Source: Dokdonella_A sp963775445
Lineage (GTDB): Bacteria > Pseudomonadota > Gammaproteobacteria > Xanthomonadales > Rhodanobacteraceae
Assembly: GCA_963775445.1 (NCBI GenBank)
Contig: CAVZIT010000006.1
Span: 1 to 64,000, forward strand
Length of the DNA: 64,000 nt
Direction: 5' to 3'
Made by a program: the position numbers and the translations under genes. The notes under the pieces were generated by a model that saw only the letters and a program-made list of their open reading frames with translations, was not told where the DNA came from and did not search any database. Below, in pieces: positions 8,821-16,866 of the stretch (its first letter is position 1; every line of letters starts with the position of its first letter).

Positions 8821-10119
8821 TCAACGTTCGAACAGCGCGATCGACTCGACATGGGCGGTGTGCGGAAACATGTCCATCACGCCCGCGGCAACAAGCTCGA
8901 AACCGTGTTTGTGCACCAACGTCGCGGCGTCGCGCGCAAGCGACCCGGGATGGCACGACACGTAGAGCACGCGCTTCACCGACGGATGCGGCAGGTATTC
9001 GAGCAGCGCGGCCGCGCCGGAACGCGGCGGATCGAGCAGCAACTTGTTGCTCGCCGTCGGATGCGCCCACGGCGCGTCGCGATGGTCGGCGTTGAGGTCG
9101 GCGGCGACGAATTCGATATTCCCGATGCCGTTGCGCGCGGCATTTTCACGGGCCCGCGCAATCAATCCCGCATCGCCTTCGACACCGATGACAGCGGCAA
9201 CGCGTCGCGCGATCGGCAGGCTGAAGTTGCCGAGACCGCAAAAGAGATCGAGCACGCGATCGTGCGGTTGTGGATCGAGCAATTCCAGCGTACGCGCAAT
9301 CATGCGCTGGTTCATGCCCGCGTTCACCTGGACGAAATCGAGCGGGCGAAAGACGATATCCACGGCAGCGTCATCGACATGGAACGACAGTTCGATCCGT
9401 TCCGGCCACAATGATTCCACGCTGTCCGGGCCTCCCGATTGCAACAGGATCGCAAGCCCGTGCTTGCGGCCGAATTCGCTCAAGGTATCCCGGTCGGTTG
9501 GCGACAACGGTGCGAGGTGGCGAAACACCAGCGCGACGGTATCGTCGCCCGCCGCTATTTCGATCTGCGCAATCGATCGCTTCGCCTCGAGCGTGGCGAT
9601 CATCCGCCCGAGCGCACCGATGCGCTCTCCCACTTCGGGCAGCAACGTGTGACAGTGTTCGAGATCGGCCACGAAACGGGGATTTTCTTCGCGGAAACCG
9701 ACCAGCACCCGGCCCTTTTTTTCGACCCACTTCACCGACAGGCGACCTTTGCGCCGATAACCCCAGGGCTGGTCGGCCAGCGGATCCAGCCAGCGCTGCG
9801 GCTCGACCTTGCCGATGCGTTCGAAGTTTTCGCGCAGCACGCGCTCCTTCGCGATGATCTGTGCCGCGGGCGCCAGATGCTGCAACGCGCAGCCGCCGCA
9901 CATGCCGAAATGCGCACAGACCGGGTCGACGCGATCGGGAGAGGTCCGAAGCAACGTCTCGACCTTGGCCTCGTCGAACGCGCGGTGGCGCCGCACGATG
10001 TGTACCCGCGCCCGCTCGCCCTTGAGCGCACCCGTGACAAAGACTGCCTTGCCATCGATGCGCGCGACGCCGCGCCCATCGTGCGCGAGGTCGGTTATTT
10101 CAACTTCGATCGATTGCAT
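8821..10119 (-). CDS. rlmD: 23S rRNA (uracil-1939-C5)-methyltransferase RlmD
   Basis: SAM-dependent RNA m5U methyltransferase of 432 residues. An N-terminal TRAM domain is followed by [4Fe-4S] ligands C68, C74 and C77 (with a fourth Cys near 157), the SAM-binding DLFCGLGNFSLPIA motif, the LLLDPPRSGA motif and the catalytic Cys in YVSCHPGSLARD. Start at ATG 10119 (MQSIEVEITDL); an upstream in-frame codon at 10134 adds five residues without a better ribosome site. The RumA/RlmD assignment rather than RlmC rests on the TRAM domain and length. No operon partner is evident. Confidence 0.92.
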   Translation of the reverse strand: MQSIEVEITDLAHDGRGVARIDGKAVFVTGALKGERARVHIVRRHRAFDEAKVETLLRTSPDRVDPVCAHFGMCGGCALQHLAPAAQIIAKERVLRENFERIGKVEPQRWLDPLADQPWGYRRKGRLSVKWVEKKGRVLVGFREENPRFVADLEHCHTLLPEVGERIGALGRMIATLEAKRSIAQIEIAAGDDTVALVFRHLAPLSPTDRDTLSEFGRKHGLAILLQSGGPDSVESLWPERIELSFHVDDAAVDIVFRPLDFVQVNAGMNQRMIARTLELLDPQPHDRVLDLFCGLGNFSLPIARRVAAVIGVEGDAGLIARARENAARNGIGNIEFVAADLNADHRDAPWAHPTASNKLLLDPPRSGAAALLEYLPHPSVKRVLYVSCHPGSLARDAATLVHKHGFELVAAGVMDMFPHTAHVESIALFER

Positions 10120-10357
10120 CCAGAATTCCCGCACACTTGTTGTCCGTTGCCGGGACGAGTTGACCTTTTCTCTCGCGCCGCCCGACGCGATTGATCAACC
10201 ACGAAGCCCGAATCGCGTTGCACGCTACCGTGCGACACGCTGGCGAGCGATCACACGGCGGAGTGCACGGATCATCAGCGCGATCACCGGGCGACGGTTG
10301 ACGTCCATCGCGTCGAGCGCCATTGTGACAGCGTCTGTTCCGGGGGGCGTGGTTGTC

Positions 10358-11080
10358 GTGTTGCACATCCTGATCGCCGATGACAATCCGCTGAGTCTTC
10401 GCTATTTCGTCGAGGCGCTCGCCCGGCCCGGCACGGAATGCATCGCGGTGGCGTCCGGCGAAGAGGCCATCTCGCGTTGCCGCACGCAACGATTCGACCT
10501 GCTGCTGCTCGATGCGCGCATGCCCGGCTCCAGTGGGACCGAAACCCTGGCCTGCATACGCGAAAGTGACGGCGATTCGCGAAACAGCGTTGCCATCGCG
10601 ACGACCGCCGCGGACGACGCGGATACGATCGCGGGGCTGCGGCGCGCGGGCTTCACCGACGTGCTGACCAAGCCGATCACGATCGCGGCGCTGCGCGCAG
10701 CGGTCGAGCGGCATCTGGTCCAGCGATCCGACGCAATGGTATCCGCGCCCTGCGGCCGCACCGACCTCGATGATGACGGCGCGCTGCGAATCAGCGGTGG
10801 CGATCCGGCGATTGTCGCTGCGTTGCGCGGCCTCCTCGCCGCGGAGCTTGCCAAACTTCGTGAGGAGTTTCGCGCGCTATCGGCGTCGCGTGACTGCAAC
10901 GCGCTTGACGAACGCCTGCACCGGCTCGATGCCTCAGCCGGGTTTTGCGGAGCCGCCGCATTGACCCATGCGATCGCCATCATGCGCCGCGCGAACACTC
11001 GGGCCGGTGCGTGGCCCACCGCCGCTATCGCGGAATTCCTGCGCGCATGCGACGAGACGCGTGTCGAATTGATGCGCTGA
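10358..11080 (+). CDS. Response regulator receiver domain fused to an Hpt phosphotransfer domain
   Basis: A 240-residue two-component protein without a DNA-binding output. Residues 1-120 are a receiver domain with acidic pair D8/D9, phospho-acceptor D52 (LLLLDARMPG) and K105 (LTKPI). Residues about 145-240 form a helical Hpt domain with the phospho-His at about 188 in LHRLDASAGFCGA. It could pass phosphate from a hybrid sensor kinase to another regulator. No kinase is encoded next to it. GTG 10358 gives good spacing from a GGGGGG run (10342-10347); TTG 10361 or GTG 10349 are possible. An open frame far upstream is not homologous and was ignored. Confidence 0.85.
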   Translation: MLHILIADDNPLSLRYFVEALARPGTECIAVASGEEAISRCRTQRFDLLLLDARMPGSSGTETLACIRESDGDSRNSVAIATTAADDADTIAGLRRAGFTDVLTKPITIAALRAAVERHLVQRSDAMVSAPCGRTDLDDDGALRISGGDPAIVAALRGLLAAELAKLREEFRALSASRDCNALDERLHRLDASAGFCGAAALTHAIAIMRRANTRAGAWPTAAIAEFLRACDETRVELMR

Positions 11081-11150
11081 GACCTGTATCGCGCTCGCGC
11101 AACCAGCGCCCTGCCTGACACCACATCCGGTTGGCTCGAACGTCCGTTGA

Positions 11151-11891
11151 TCAGGAAGCCGGCCCGGTCGGTGCCGATGCGTCGGGCAACGATCGCATTG
11201 ACCAGGCCTTGAGCGTGCCGCCGGCCAGCTGATGGCGGATCACGATCCGCACAAGCCGCCGCAATTCCGCAAGATGCGCACGATCCGGCATGTCGTCCCG
11301 ATGCAAGGCCAGCAACGCGTCGCCGCTGATGGAAAATGCGCCCGGCTGGTCTCGCCAGACCAATGGACCCGCTTCCGGATCGTAGGCGTAGCTGGTGCCG
11401 CGCACGACCGGCTCGCCGGTGTCTGCTGCGTGCGTCAGCGCGAGCGCATAACCGAGAGCGGCCAGCAGATCGCGCTCGAACCGGCGCAGCGTCCAGTCGA
11501 TCGCGGCGCCTTCGGCCAGCGCCGCAAGGCAATCTGCATAGGCGTCGAACGCCGCCACGTGCGCATCATTGCGCGCGGTCAACCGCAGCACCAGTTCGTT
11601 GAGATACATGCCTGCAAACAGGGCGTCGCCAGCGAACACGAATGGTGACGCCACCGATTCGACGGCGGTCAACGTGCCGAGTTCGCCGCGCGCCTGCCAC
11701 GCGAACAACAGCGGTTGCAGCGGTTGCAACAATCCGCGTGGCACGCGCGAGCGTTCACGACGCACACCGCGCGCGACCAGGCCGACGCGGCCGTGATCGC
11801 GGCTCAGCACCTCGAGCAGCAGCGAAGTTTCCCGATAGGCGCGCGCGTGCAGGACGTAGCCGGGTTGCTGCTCGATGCGCGTCACTGGCAT
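11151..11891 (-). CDS. recO: DNA repair protein RecO
   Basis: Recombination mediator of 246 residues that with RecR loads RecA at gaps and anneals strands. The N-terminal OB fold is recognisable (GYVLHARAYRETSLLLEVLSRDHG, then VARGVRR and PLLFAW), followed by the helical C-terminal region with LRRFERDLLAALGY. Cysteines of the zinc motif found in some RecO proteins are absent, as in many gammaproteobacteria. It is 22 bp downstream of folP on the same strand and probably cotranscribed. Confidence 0.9.
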   Translation of the reverse strand: MPVTRIEQQPGYVLHARAYRETSLLLEVLSRDHGRVGLVARGVRRERSRVPRGLLQPLQPLLFAWQARGELGTLTAVESVASPFVFAGDALFAGMYLNELVLRLTARNDAHVAAFDAYADCLAALAEGAAIDWTLRRFERDLLAALGYALALTHAADTGEPVVRGTSYAYDPEAGPLVWRDQPGAFSISGDALLALHRDDMPDRAHLAELRRLVRIVIRHQLAGGTLKAWSMRSLPDASAPTGPAS

Positions 11892-11913
11892 GGCGATCGG
11901 ATCGTTCGCTCAA

Positions 11914-12816
11914 TCAATCGTCGTCGTCCCACGGCGATTTCTTCGATTGCGACGGCGTCCGCTGCGTCGTTTCGCCGGCCGCCACCGCGGACCATATCGC
12001 CAGCGCATCGCGCGTCGCCGCGACATCGTGTACGCGCACGATCCTGGCGCCGCGCTGCACGGCGATCAAGGCGGCGGCGGCTGAACCCACCGCGCGATCG
12101 CTGCCGCCATCGCGGCCCGTCAGTTTTCCGATCATTGCCTTGCGCGACAGGCCGACGAAGACACCGGCGGCGAGATCGCGGAAACGTTCGAGTCCGCGCA
12201 GCAACGCGAGGTTGTGCTCGAGCGTCTTGCCGAAGCCGAAACCCGGATCGACCAGCACGCGGCGCTTGTCGATACCGGCCATCTCGCAAGCAAATACGCG
12301 CTCGGCAAGAAAGCGATGTACCTCGGCGACCACGTCATCGTAGCGGGGATCGTCCTGCATCGTGCGCGGCTCGCCCTGCATGTGCATCACGCAGACAGGC
12401 ACTTTCAATTCCGCCGCTGTATCCAGCGCGCCTTCGCGACGCAAGGCATGCACGTCATTGATCATGCCGGCACCGGCTGCCACCGCCGCGCGCATCACGT
12501 CGGGTTTCGATGTATCGATGCTGATCGGTACGTCGACTTTTGCGGCAAGGGCCTCGATCACCGGGACCACGCGCGCGATTTCAGCCTCGGCCGCCACCTC
12601 GACGGCACCCGGCCGCGTCGATTCGCCGCCAATATCCAGCAAATCCGCGCCCTGCTCCACCATCGCCACACCGCGCGCGACGGCGGCAGCGACGTCATCG
12701 CGCAATCCATCGCCCGAAAACGAATCGCCCGTGAGGTTCAGGACGCCGCAGATGCGCGGCCGGTCCAGCCGCAGCGCGCGTCCGGAGCAATCGAGATGGG
12801 CGGTCGTATCGAACAT
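11914..12816 (-). CDS. folP: Dihydropteroate synthase FolP
   Basis: Condenses p-aminobenzoate with hydroxymethyl-dihydropterin diphosphate in folate synthesis; the sulfonamide target. At 300 residues it has the family motifs in order: GVLNLTGDSFSGDG, DIGGESTRPGA, ISIDTSKPDVM, INDV, VCVMHMQG, VDPGFGFGKTLEHN, GLSRKAMIG and the C-terminal RVHDV. In enterics folP follows ftsH directly; here the two are separated by the TPR/BNR block. The gene begins 9 bp after the stop of a TPR gene. Confidence 0.94.
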   Translation of the reverse strand: MFDTTAHLDCSGRALRLDRPRICGVLNLTGDSFSGDGLRDDVAAAVARGVAMVEQGADLLDIGGESTRPGAVEVAAEAEIARVVPVIEALAAKVDVPISIDTSKPDVMRAAVAAGAGMINDVHALRREGALDTAAELKVPVCVMHMQGEPRTMQDDPRYDDVVAEVHRFLAERVFACEMAGIDKRRVLVDPGFGFGKTLEHNLALLRGLERFRDLAAGVFVGLSRKAMIGKLTGRDGGSDRAVGSAAAALIAVQRGARIVRVHDVAATRDALAIWSAVAAGETTQRTPSQSKKSPWDDDD

Positions 12817-12825
12817 GTCGTTGCT

Positions 12826-14427
12826 TCAGCGCCCGGCGTCGCCCAGGCGCGCCATGATCTCGGCGTAGCGCGGCAACCCTCGCAGACCGTCCAGATCGGC
12901 ATCGTGTTCGATCCAGTCGCGGAATCCCTGCCCGACCGAAACCGCGCGATCAAGCAGGTCGAGAGCGCGCTCGTTGTCGCCAAGGCGCGTGTAGGTACAG
13001 GCCGCGTTGTAGAGCGTGCCGAAATCATTCGGCTGCAAATGCAATGCCGCCTCGAGATTGCGGCGACCGCCGTCGGTGTCGCCCAGGCGCACCTGCATGC
13101 CCGCGGCAAGATACAGTGCGCGGCCATTCTCCGGGTCGGCGGCGATCTCGGTCAGCGCCAGCGGCAATGCGCGCCGCGTCAGTTCATCGCCGCGCGCGAG
13201 GTCGTGCAATGCGTCGGCGGCATTGGAAGCCAGCACCAGCGCCTGGAACTCGTCGGGACGCGCGCGATGCGCGGCCTCGAACTCCGCGATCGCCCGCGCA
13301 TGTTGTCCTTGAGCGTAGCAATGCCGGCCGAAGTAGTAGTGGGCCTCGTAGAGCTCCGGGTTGAGCTCGATCGCGCGCTGGAACGCCGCAGTCGCGCCGT
13401 TGCTGTCGCCAGCCAGCGACAGGGTGTTGGCGCGAGCGACGTGCGCCTCCGCGAGATCCGGCGCGAGCTCCAGCGCGCGCCCTGCGGCCGTGAGCGAATC
13501 GCCCAGCGAACCTTCCCGTTTGATGATGCGCCAGGTCAGGAGCTGGCTCAGCGAATCGGCCAGACCGGCGTGAGCCTGTGCGTAATCGGGATCGAGTTCG
13601 ACCGCGCGGCGAAACATCTGCGGCGCTTTCAGCCAGTTGTCGCTGCTCTTGAGCGACTGGATCTGCCGGCCACGCAGATAGAATTCGTAGGCGCGCATGT
13701 CGCGCGGCGCGTGGCGTTCGATGTCGAGCCTCGAGCCGGCCTTCAGCGACACCCGCAACGCCTGCGCCACATTGCGCGCAATTTCCTCCTGGATCGCGAA
13801 GATATCCTGCAACTTGCGGTCGAAGGTTTCCGACCACAGGTGATAGCCATTGCGTGCGTTGATCAACTGCGCGGTGACGCGCACGCGTTCGCCCGCCTTG
13901 CGCACGCTGCCTTCCATGATGGCCGCGACATTGAGTGCAGTGCCGATTTCTCGTGCGTCCATGGTGCTGTCGCGAAAACGAAATGACGAGGTCCGCGAAG
14001 CCACGCGCAAGCCGCGGACCGACGTGAGCGCATTGAGAATCTCTTCGGCGAGGCCTTCACAAAAGTGCCCCTGATTCCGGGCTTCGCTGAGATCCGTGAA
14101 CGGCAGAATGGCAACCGATGCTTCGGGCGCCGGCGCGGGTGCCGGCGTCGCATTCGACTCCGGCGCCGGCGCAGGAGAGGTACGCTCGATGCCGTGCACG
14201 CCGATGTCGTACGCCCATGCCAGGACACAGGCAAGGACGAACCCGAGGAGAAGCAGCACGATCAACAAGCGCATCGACCATGCGGGCAGGCCGAGCGGAT
14301 CGAACGTCGCATCCGCCACCTGGATCAATATCCAGCTCGCCACCAGGTAAACCGCAGCGACACGGAATACATGCCTGCGGCGGAACTCCGCGATGGATTG
14401 CTTCAGGGATCCGGTCCAGTCGCCCAT
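12826..14427 (-). CDS. Membrane-anchored FlgO/TolB-like domain plus TPR protein (paralogue A)
   Basis: A 533-residue protein of unassigned function. A basic N-terminus (FRRRHVFRVAAVYLVASWI) leads into two hydrophobic segments (about 21-40 and 50-72), then a Pro/Ala linker (about 83-103). Residues about 104-205 are an FlgO/TolB-N-like alpha/beta domain (ASVAILPFTDLS...GLAEEILNAL...LRVASRTSSFRFR). At least five TPR units (about 230-520) follow, including YAQAHAGLADSL and YEAHYYFGRHCYAQGQ. This architecture is that of proteins often annotated as adenylate-cyclase-like TPR proteins, but no cyclase or winged-helix domain is present. It is the last and most divergent of five adjacent paralogues. 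A scaffold or envelope-assembly role is possible but not shown. Confidence 0.8.
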   Translation of the reverse strand: MGDWTGSLKQSIAEFRRRHVFRVAAVYLVASWILIQVADATFDPLGLPAWSMRLLIVLLLLGFVLACVLAWAYDIGVHGIERTSPAPAPESNATPAPAPAPEASVAILPFTDLSEARNQGHFCEGLAEEILNALTSVRGLRVASRTSSFRFRDSTMDAREIGTALNVAAIMEGSVRKAGERVRVTAQLINARNGYHLWSETFDRKLQDIFAIQEEIARNVAQALRVSLKAGSRLDIERHAPRDMRAYEFYLRGRQIQSLKSSDNWLKAPQMFRRAVELDPDYAQAHAGLADSLSQLLTWRIIKREGSLGDSLTAAGRALELAPDLAEAHVARANTLSLAGDSNGATAAFQRAIELNPELYEAHYYFGRHCYAQGQHARAIAEFEAAHRARPDEFQALVLASNAADALHDLARGDELTRRALPLALTEIAADPENGRALYLAAGMQVRLGDTDGGRRNLEAALHLQPNDFGTLYNAACTYTRLGDNERALDLLDRAVSVGQGFRDWIEHDADLDGLRGLPRYAEIMARLGDAGR

Positions 14428-14534
14428 GAGTTACGGCTCCGCTCGCATCCAGATTGGCACGCCCGCTTCCAGACACAGGAAAGTTACGGCCAAATGCTAC
14501 ACGCGTCCGACCGTAGCGTGTGACGAAATGGTAT

Positions 14535-14568
14535 CCGGCACGGTCATGTCCCCGGCACGGTCATGTCC
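14535..14568. repeat. Perfect 17-bp tandem direct repeat between TPR genes A and B
   Basis: The unit ccggcacggtcatgtcc occurs twice back to back (14535-14551, 14552-14568) in the 157-bp spacer between two TPR paralogues. It is non-coding and close to the stop codon of the upstream gene. Function unknown; it could be a binding site pair or a slippage duplication. Confidence 0.85.
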
Positions 14569-14584
14569 CTGCCGTGTTTCGCAA

Positions 14585-16426
14585 TTACCGAGCCGACGCA
14601 TCGGATGACGCGCCAGGCGCAGCTGCTTCGTCCGGCAGCGGCAAGCCGGCCTGCTTGCACAAGGTGGCAAAGCGCGGATCGTTTCTATAGGCAAGCACAA
14701 AAGGGTCGAGCAGCAGGCTTTCGATCAAATTCGGATCGTGTTCGCTCCACGCCCGCTCCAGCCATTCGAACATCTCGTCGGGCTGCTTGCGCAGCGCGTA
14801 AAGATCGGCGACGCCATAAGGCTCGCCCCCGCTTTTCCGGGCGACGTAATCCCGCAAGGCAGCGTCTGCTTGCCGGCGATCCGGACCGATCTGTTTCGCG
14901 GCCGCCAAAGCCCAGATCCTTGAGTCCGCGTCGGTTTCCAGGGTCGCATCGTGTAACGCGGACGCAAACTTCCCGCGAAGAATCTCGATCTGAGCCAAGG
15001 TCGAGTAAAGCTCCGGGTAATCCGGTTGCAAGGCCAAGGCCTTGCGAATTGCTCGTTCGGCAGCATCGAGCTGCCTTTGGGCGAACAGCGCCGAACCGAG
15101 GCCGGCGTAAAAGTCGGCGCGCAGTGGATCGGTGGCGATGGCTTTGCGGTAGAAACCGATCGCAGGCTGGAGTTGGCCGACGTTGGCCAACCCGTTGGCC
15201 AGGAATCCTGTCGTGGTGCCATCGTTCGGCGCCAGCGCCAAGGCCCGCCGATATTCGGTCACTGCGGCTTGCGGATCGTTATCGACAACCGACAGCAGGT
15301 ATCCGCGAAAGAGATGCGTGGCCGCGGAATCCGGAGCGAGGGTCTGCTGTTTGTCTGCAGCCACTCGGGCCTCTTCGTACGCTTGGTGGCGTGCATCGCC
15401 GAGCAGTTGCTGCCCCAGATTGATCGAGGTAGTCGACAACACACCCCAGGCATACGCATAGGTCGGGTCAAGCTGGAGCGCTTGCTGGAGGAGCGCAATG
15501 CCCTGGTGCAGGCCGGTGTCAGTTCCACGGCGGGCGAGCGCGCGTCCCTGCAGCAAATACTCATAGGCTTGGACATTCCCACTCGGCGGCTTGTCGCTCG
15601 ACACGGTAGAAGTGTCCAGCAGCTTGACCTGAAGCGCCGCGGCGACGGCGCGACCAATCAGCGCCTGAATGGCGAACACGTCTTTCAGTTGCTCGTCGTA
15701 GCTGTGCGACCACACGCTGATGCCGTCGGCGGCGCGGATCAGGCCGACGGTGACGCGGATGCGATCGCCCTGCTGGCGCACCGAACCCTGAATCAAATTG
15801 GCCACGCCGAGGATGACGCCGATCTGCGCCGGGCTTTTCCTGGCATCGCGGAACTTGAAACTGGAATACTTGCCGATCACCTTCAGCCCGTCGATCTGGG
15901 TGAGGTCGGAAATCAGCTCCTCGGACAAGCCGTCGGAGAAGTACTGCTGTCTGGAATCGCCACTTTCGTTGGCGAGCGGCAGCACTGCCACGGATTTTTC
16001 CGGCAGCTTGGCCAGCTCGGCGGCGATGGTCTCGGTATTGGCGGAGTTCGCCATGCCGTTCGCATCGCGATGCAGCACAAACTGGTTGGTGACCAGCAAC
16101 ACGATGGCAATCGCCATGATTCCGATGATCCAGAAGTCCAGCTTGCGGCCTGCTGAGTGCGCAATGGAATCATCCGGCGCGATCTCGCTCTCGCGCTTCA
16201 AGCCGGTCGGCGTGAATTCGTAGAACCACGCGAACGCGATCCAGAATGGAAAGCCGACGATCGCGGCGATCAAGAACCAGCGTGTGGTCCAGTCGGGCAA
16301 GCCCAGAGCGGGACTGAATTGCGAAAGGCCTTGTCCGAAGGCCCATATCGCACCCACGTAAAGCACGCCAGCACGAAACACGTTGCGGCGCTGGAGCTCC
16401 TCGAAAAAGGATGGCCTTTGGCTCAT
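14585..16426 (-). CDS. Membrane-anchored FlgO/TolB-like domain plus TPR protein (paralogue B)
   Basis: About 613 residues from ATG 16426, whose ATGA overlaps the stop of the miniature paralogue. Domains in order: FFEELQRRNVFRAGVLYVGAIW amphipathic/first membrane segment, second hydrophobic segment, the family hallmark AWFYEFTPTGLKRESEI, a third membrane helix (about 100-120), an FlgO-like domain (EKSVAVLPLANESGDSRQQYFSDGLSEELI...) and TPRs with a C-terminal DPRFATLCKQAGLPLP tail typical of this family. The earlier in-frame start at 16525 would lie inside the neighbouring gene and is not homologous. Function unknown; it is closest to paralogue C in this window. Confidence 0.82.
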   Translation of the reverse strand: MSQRPSFFEELQRRNVFRAGVLYVGAIWAFGQGLSQFSPALGLPDWTTRWFLIAAIVGFPFWIAFAWFYEFTPTGLKRESEIAPDDSIAHSAGRKLDFWIIGIMAIAIVLLVTNQFVLHRDANGMANSANTETIAAELAKLPEKSVAVLPLANESGDSRQQYFSDGLSEELISDLTQIDGLKVIGKYSSFKFRDARKSPAQIGVILGVANLIQGSVRQQGDRIRVTVGLIRAADGISVWSHSYDEQLKDVFAIQALIGRAVAAALQVKLLDTSTVSSDKPPSGNVQAYEYLLQGRALARRGTDTGLHQGIALLQQALQLDPTYAYAWGVLSTTSINLGQQLLGDARHQAYEEARVAADKQQTLAPDSAATHLFRGYLLSVVDNDPQAAVTEYRRALALAPNDGTTTGFLANGLANVGQLQPAIGFYRKAIATDPLRADFYAGLGSALFAQRQLDAAERAIRKALALQPDYPELYSTLAQIEILRGKFASALHDATLETDADSRIWALAAAKQIGPDRRQADAALRDYVARKSGGEPYGVADLYALRKQPDEMFEWLERAWSEHDPNLIESLLLDPFVLAYRNDPRFATLCKQAGLPLPDEAAAPGASSDASAR

Positions 16427-16866
16427 GTCGCGTCGGTGGCCGCAGGAGTGAAAGGCAAACCGATCTTTTTCAGCAACGCTCTGGAGCGCGGGTCGTTGCG
16501 AATGGTGTCGAAAGGCGGAGGCCACGCCAATTGTGAAACCGTGCTGTTGCCGTCAAGCGAAAAATCCTCAAGCACACCAAGGCTGCGATCGCGTTCGTTC
16601 CAACAAGGGGGGAACAGCGCGTGGACAACGTCTACTTTTTGCGCGCCGCGCTCTCCGTGATACCACGGCAGCACCAGCGCGACGCAGAATCCGGCTGCGA
16701 GCGCCAGGATCAGCAGTTTTTCGATCTGGTCGGGCCAACCGAAGCATTGCGCAACAACATCCAAAACCCGGATCGATGCGAAGGCAGCAGCTGTGCAGGC
16801 CAGCGCCCGTTGCACCAGCTTGCGCTGCTTGAGGCGCGCGAGGAATGCGGCAGCGGTTTCGCTCAC
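16423..16866 (-). CDS. Miniature, internally deleted TPR-family paralogue (147 residues)
   Basis: An intact 147-codon frame that joins the extreme N-terminus of the family (residues 1-76: basic helix, two membrane segments, WYHGERGAQKV) directly to the family's C-terminal tail (about 113-140: PPFDTIRNDPRSRALLKKIGLPF). The FlgO-like domain and all TPRs are missing. It starts at GTG 16866 in a GTGA overlap with paralogue C and ends in an ATGA overlap with paralogue B, so the reading frame across the deletion has been kept. Either it is a remnant whose translation is kept only for coupling, or it is a small membrane protein derived from the family. Confidence 0.7.
   Translation of the reverse strand: MSETAAAFLARLKQRKLVQRALACTAAAFASIRVLDVVAQCFGWPDQIEKLLILALAAGFCVALVLPWYHGERGAQKVDVVHALFPPCWNERDRSLGVLEDFSLDGNSTVSQLAWPPPFDTIRNDPRSRALLKKIGLPFTPAATDAT

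Noticed and set aside
8603..9070. Minus-strand frame with a CGACH (CxxCH) motif between rlmD and nagZ
   Set aside because: It overlaps the end of rlmD, has no signal peptide or cytochrome fold around the motif and no distal Met/His; a chance match.
12214..13986. A 590-codon plus-strand open frame opposite folP and TPR gene A
   Set aside because: Antisense to well-supported coding sequence and without domain features; codon-position bias explains it.
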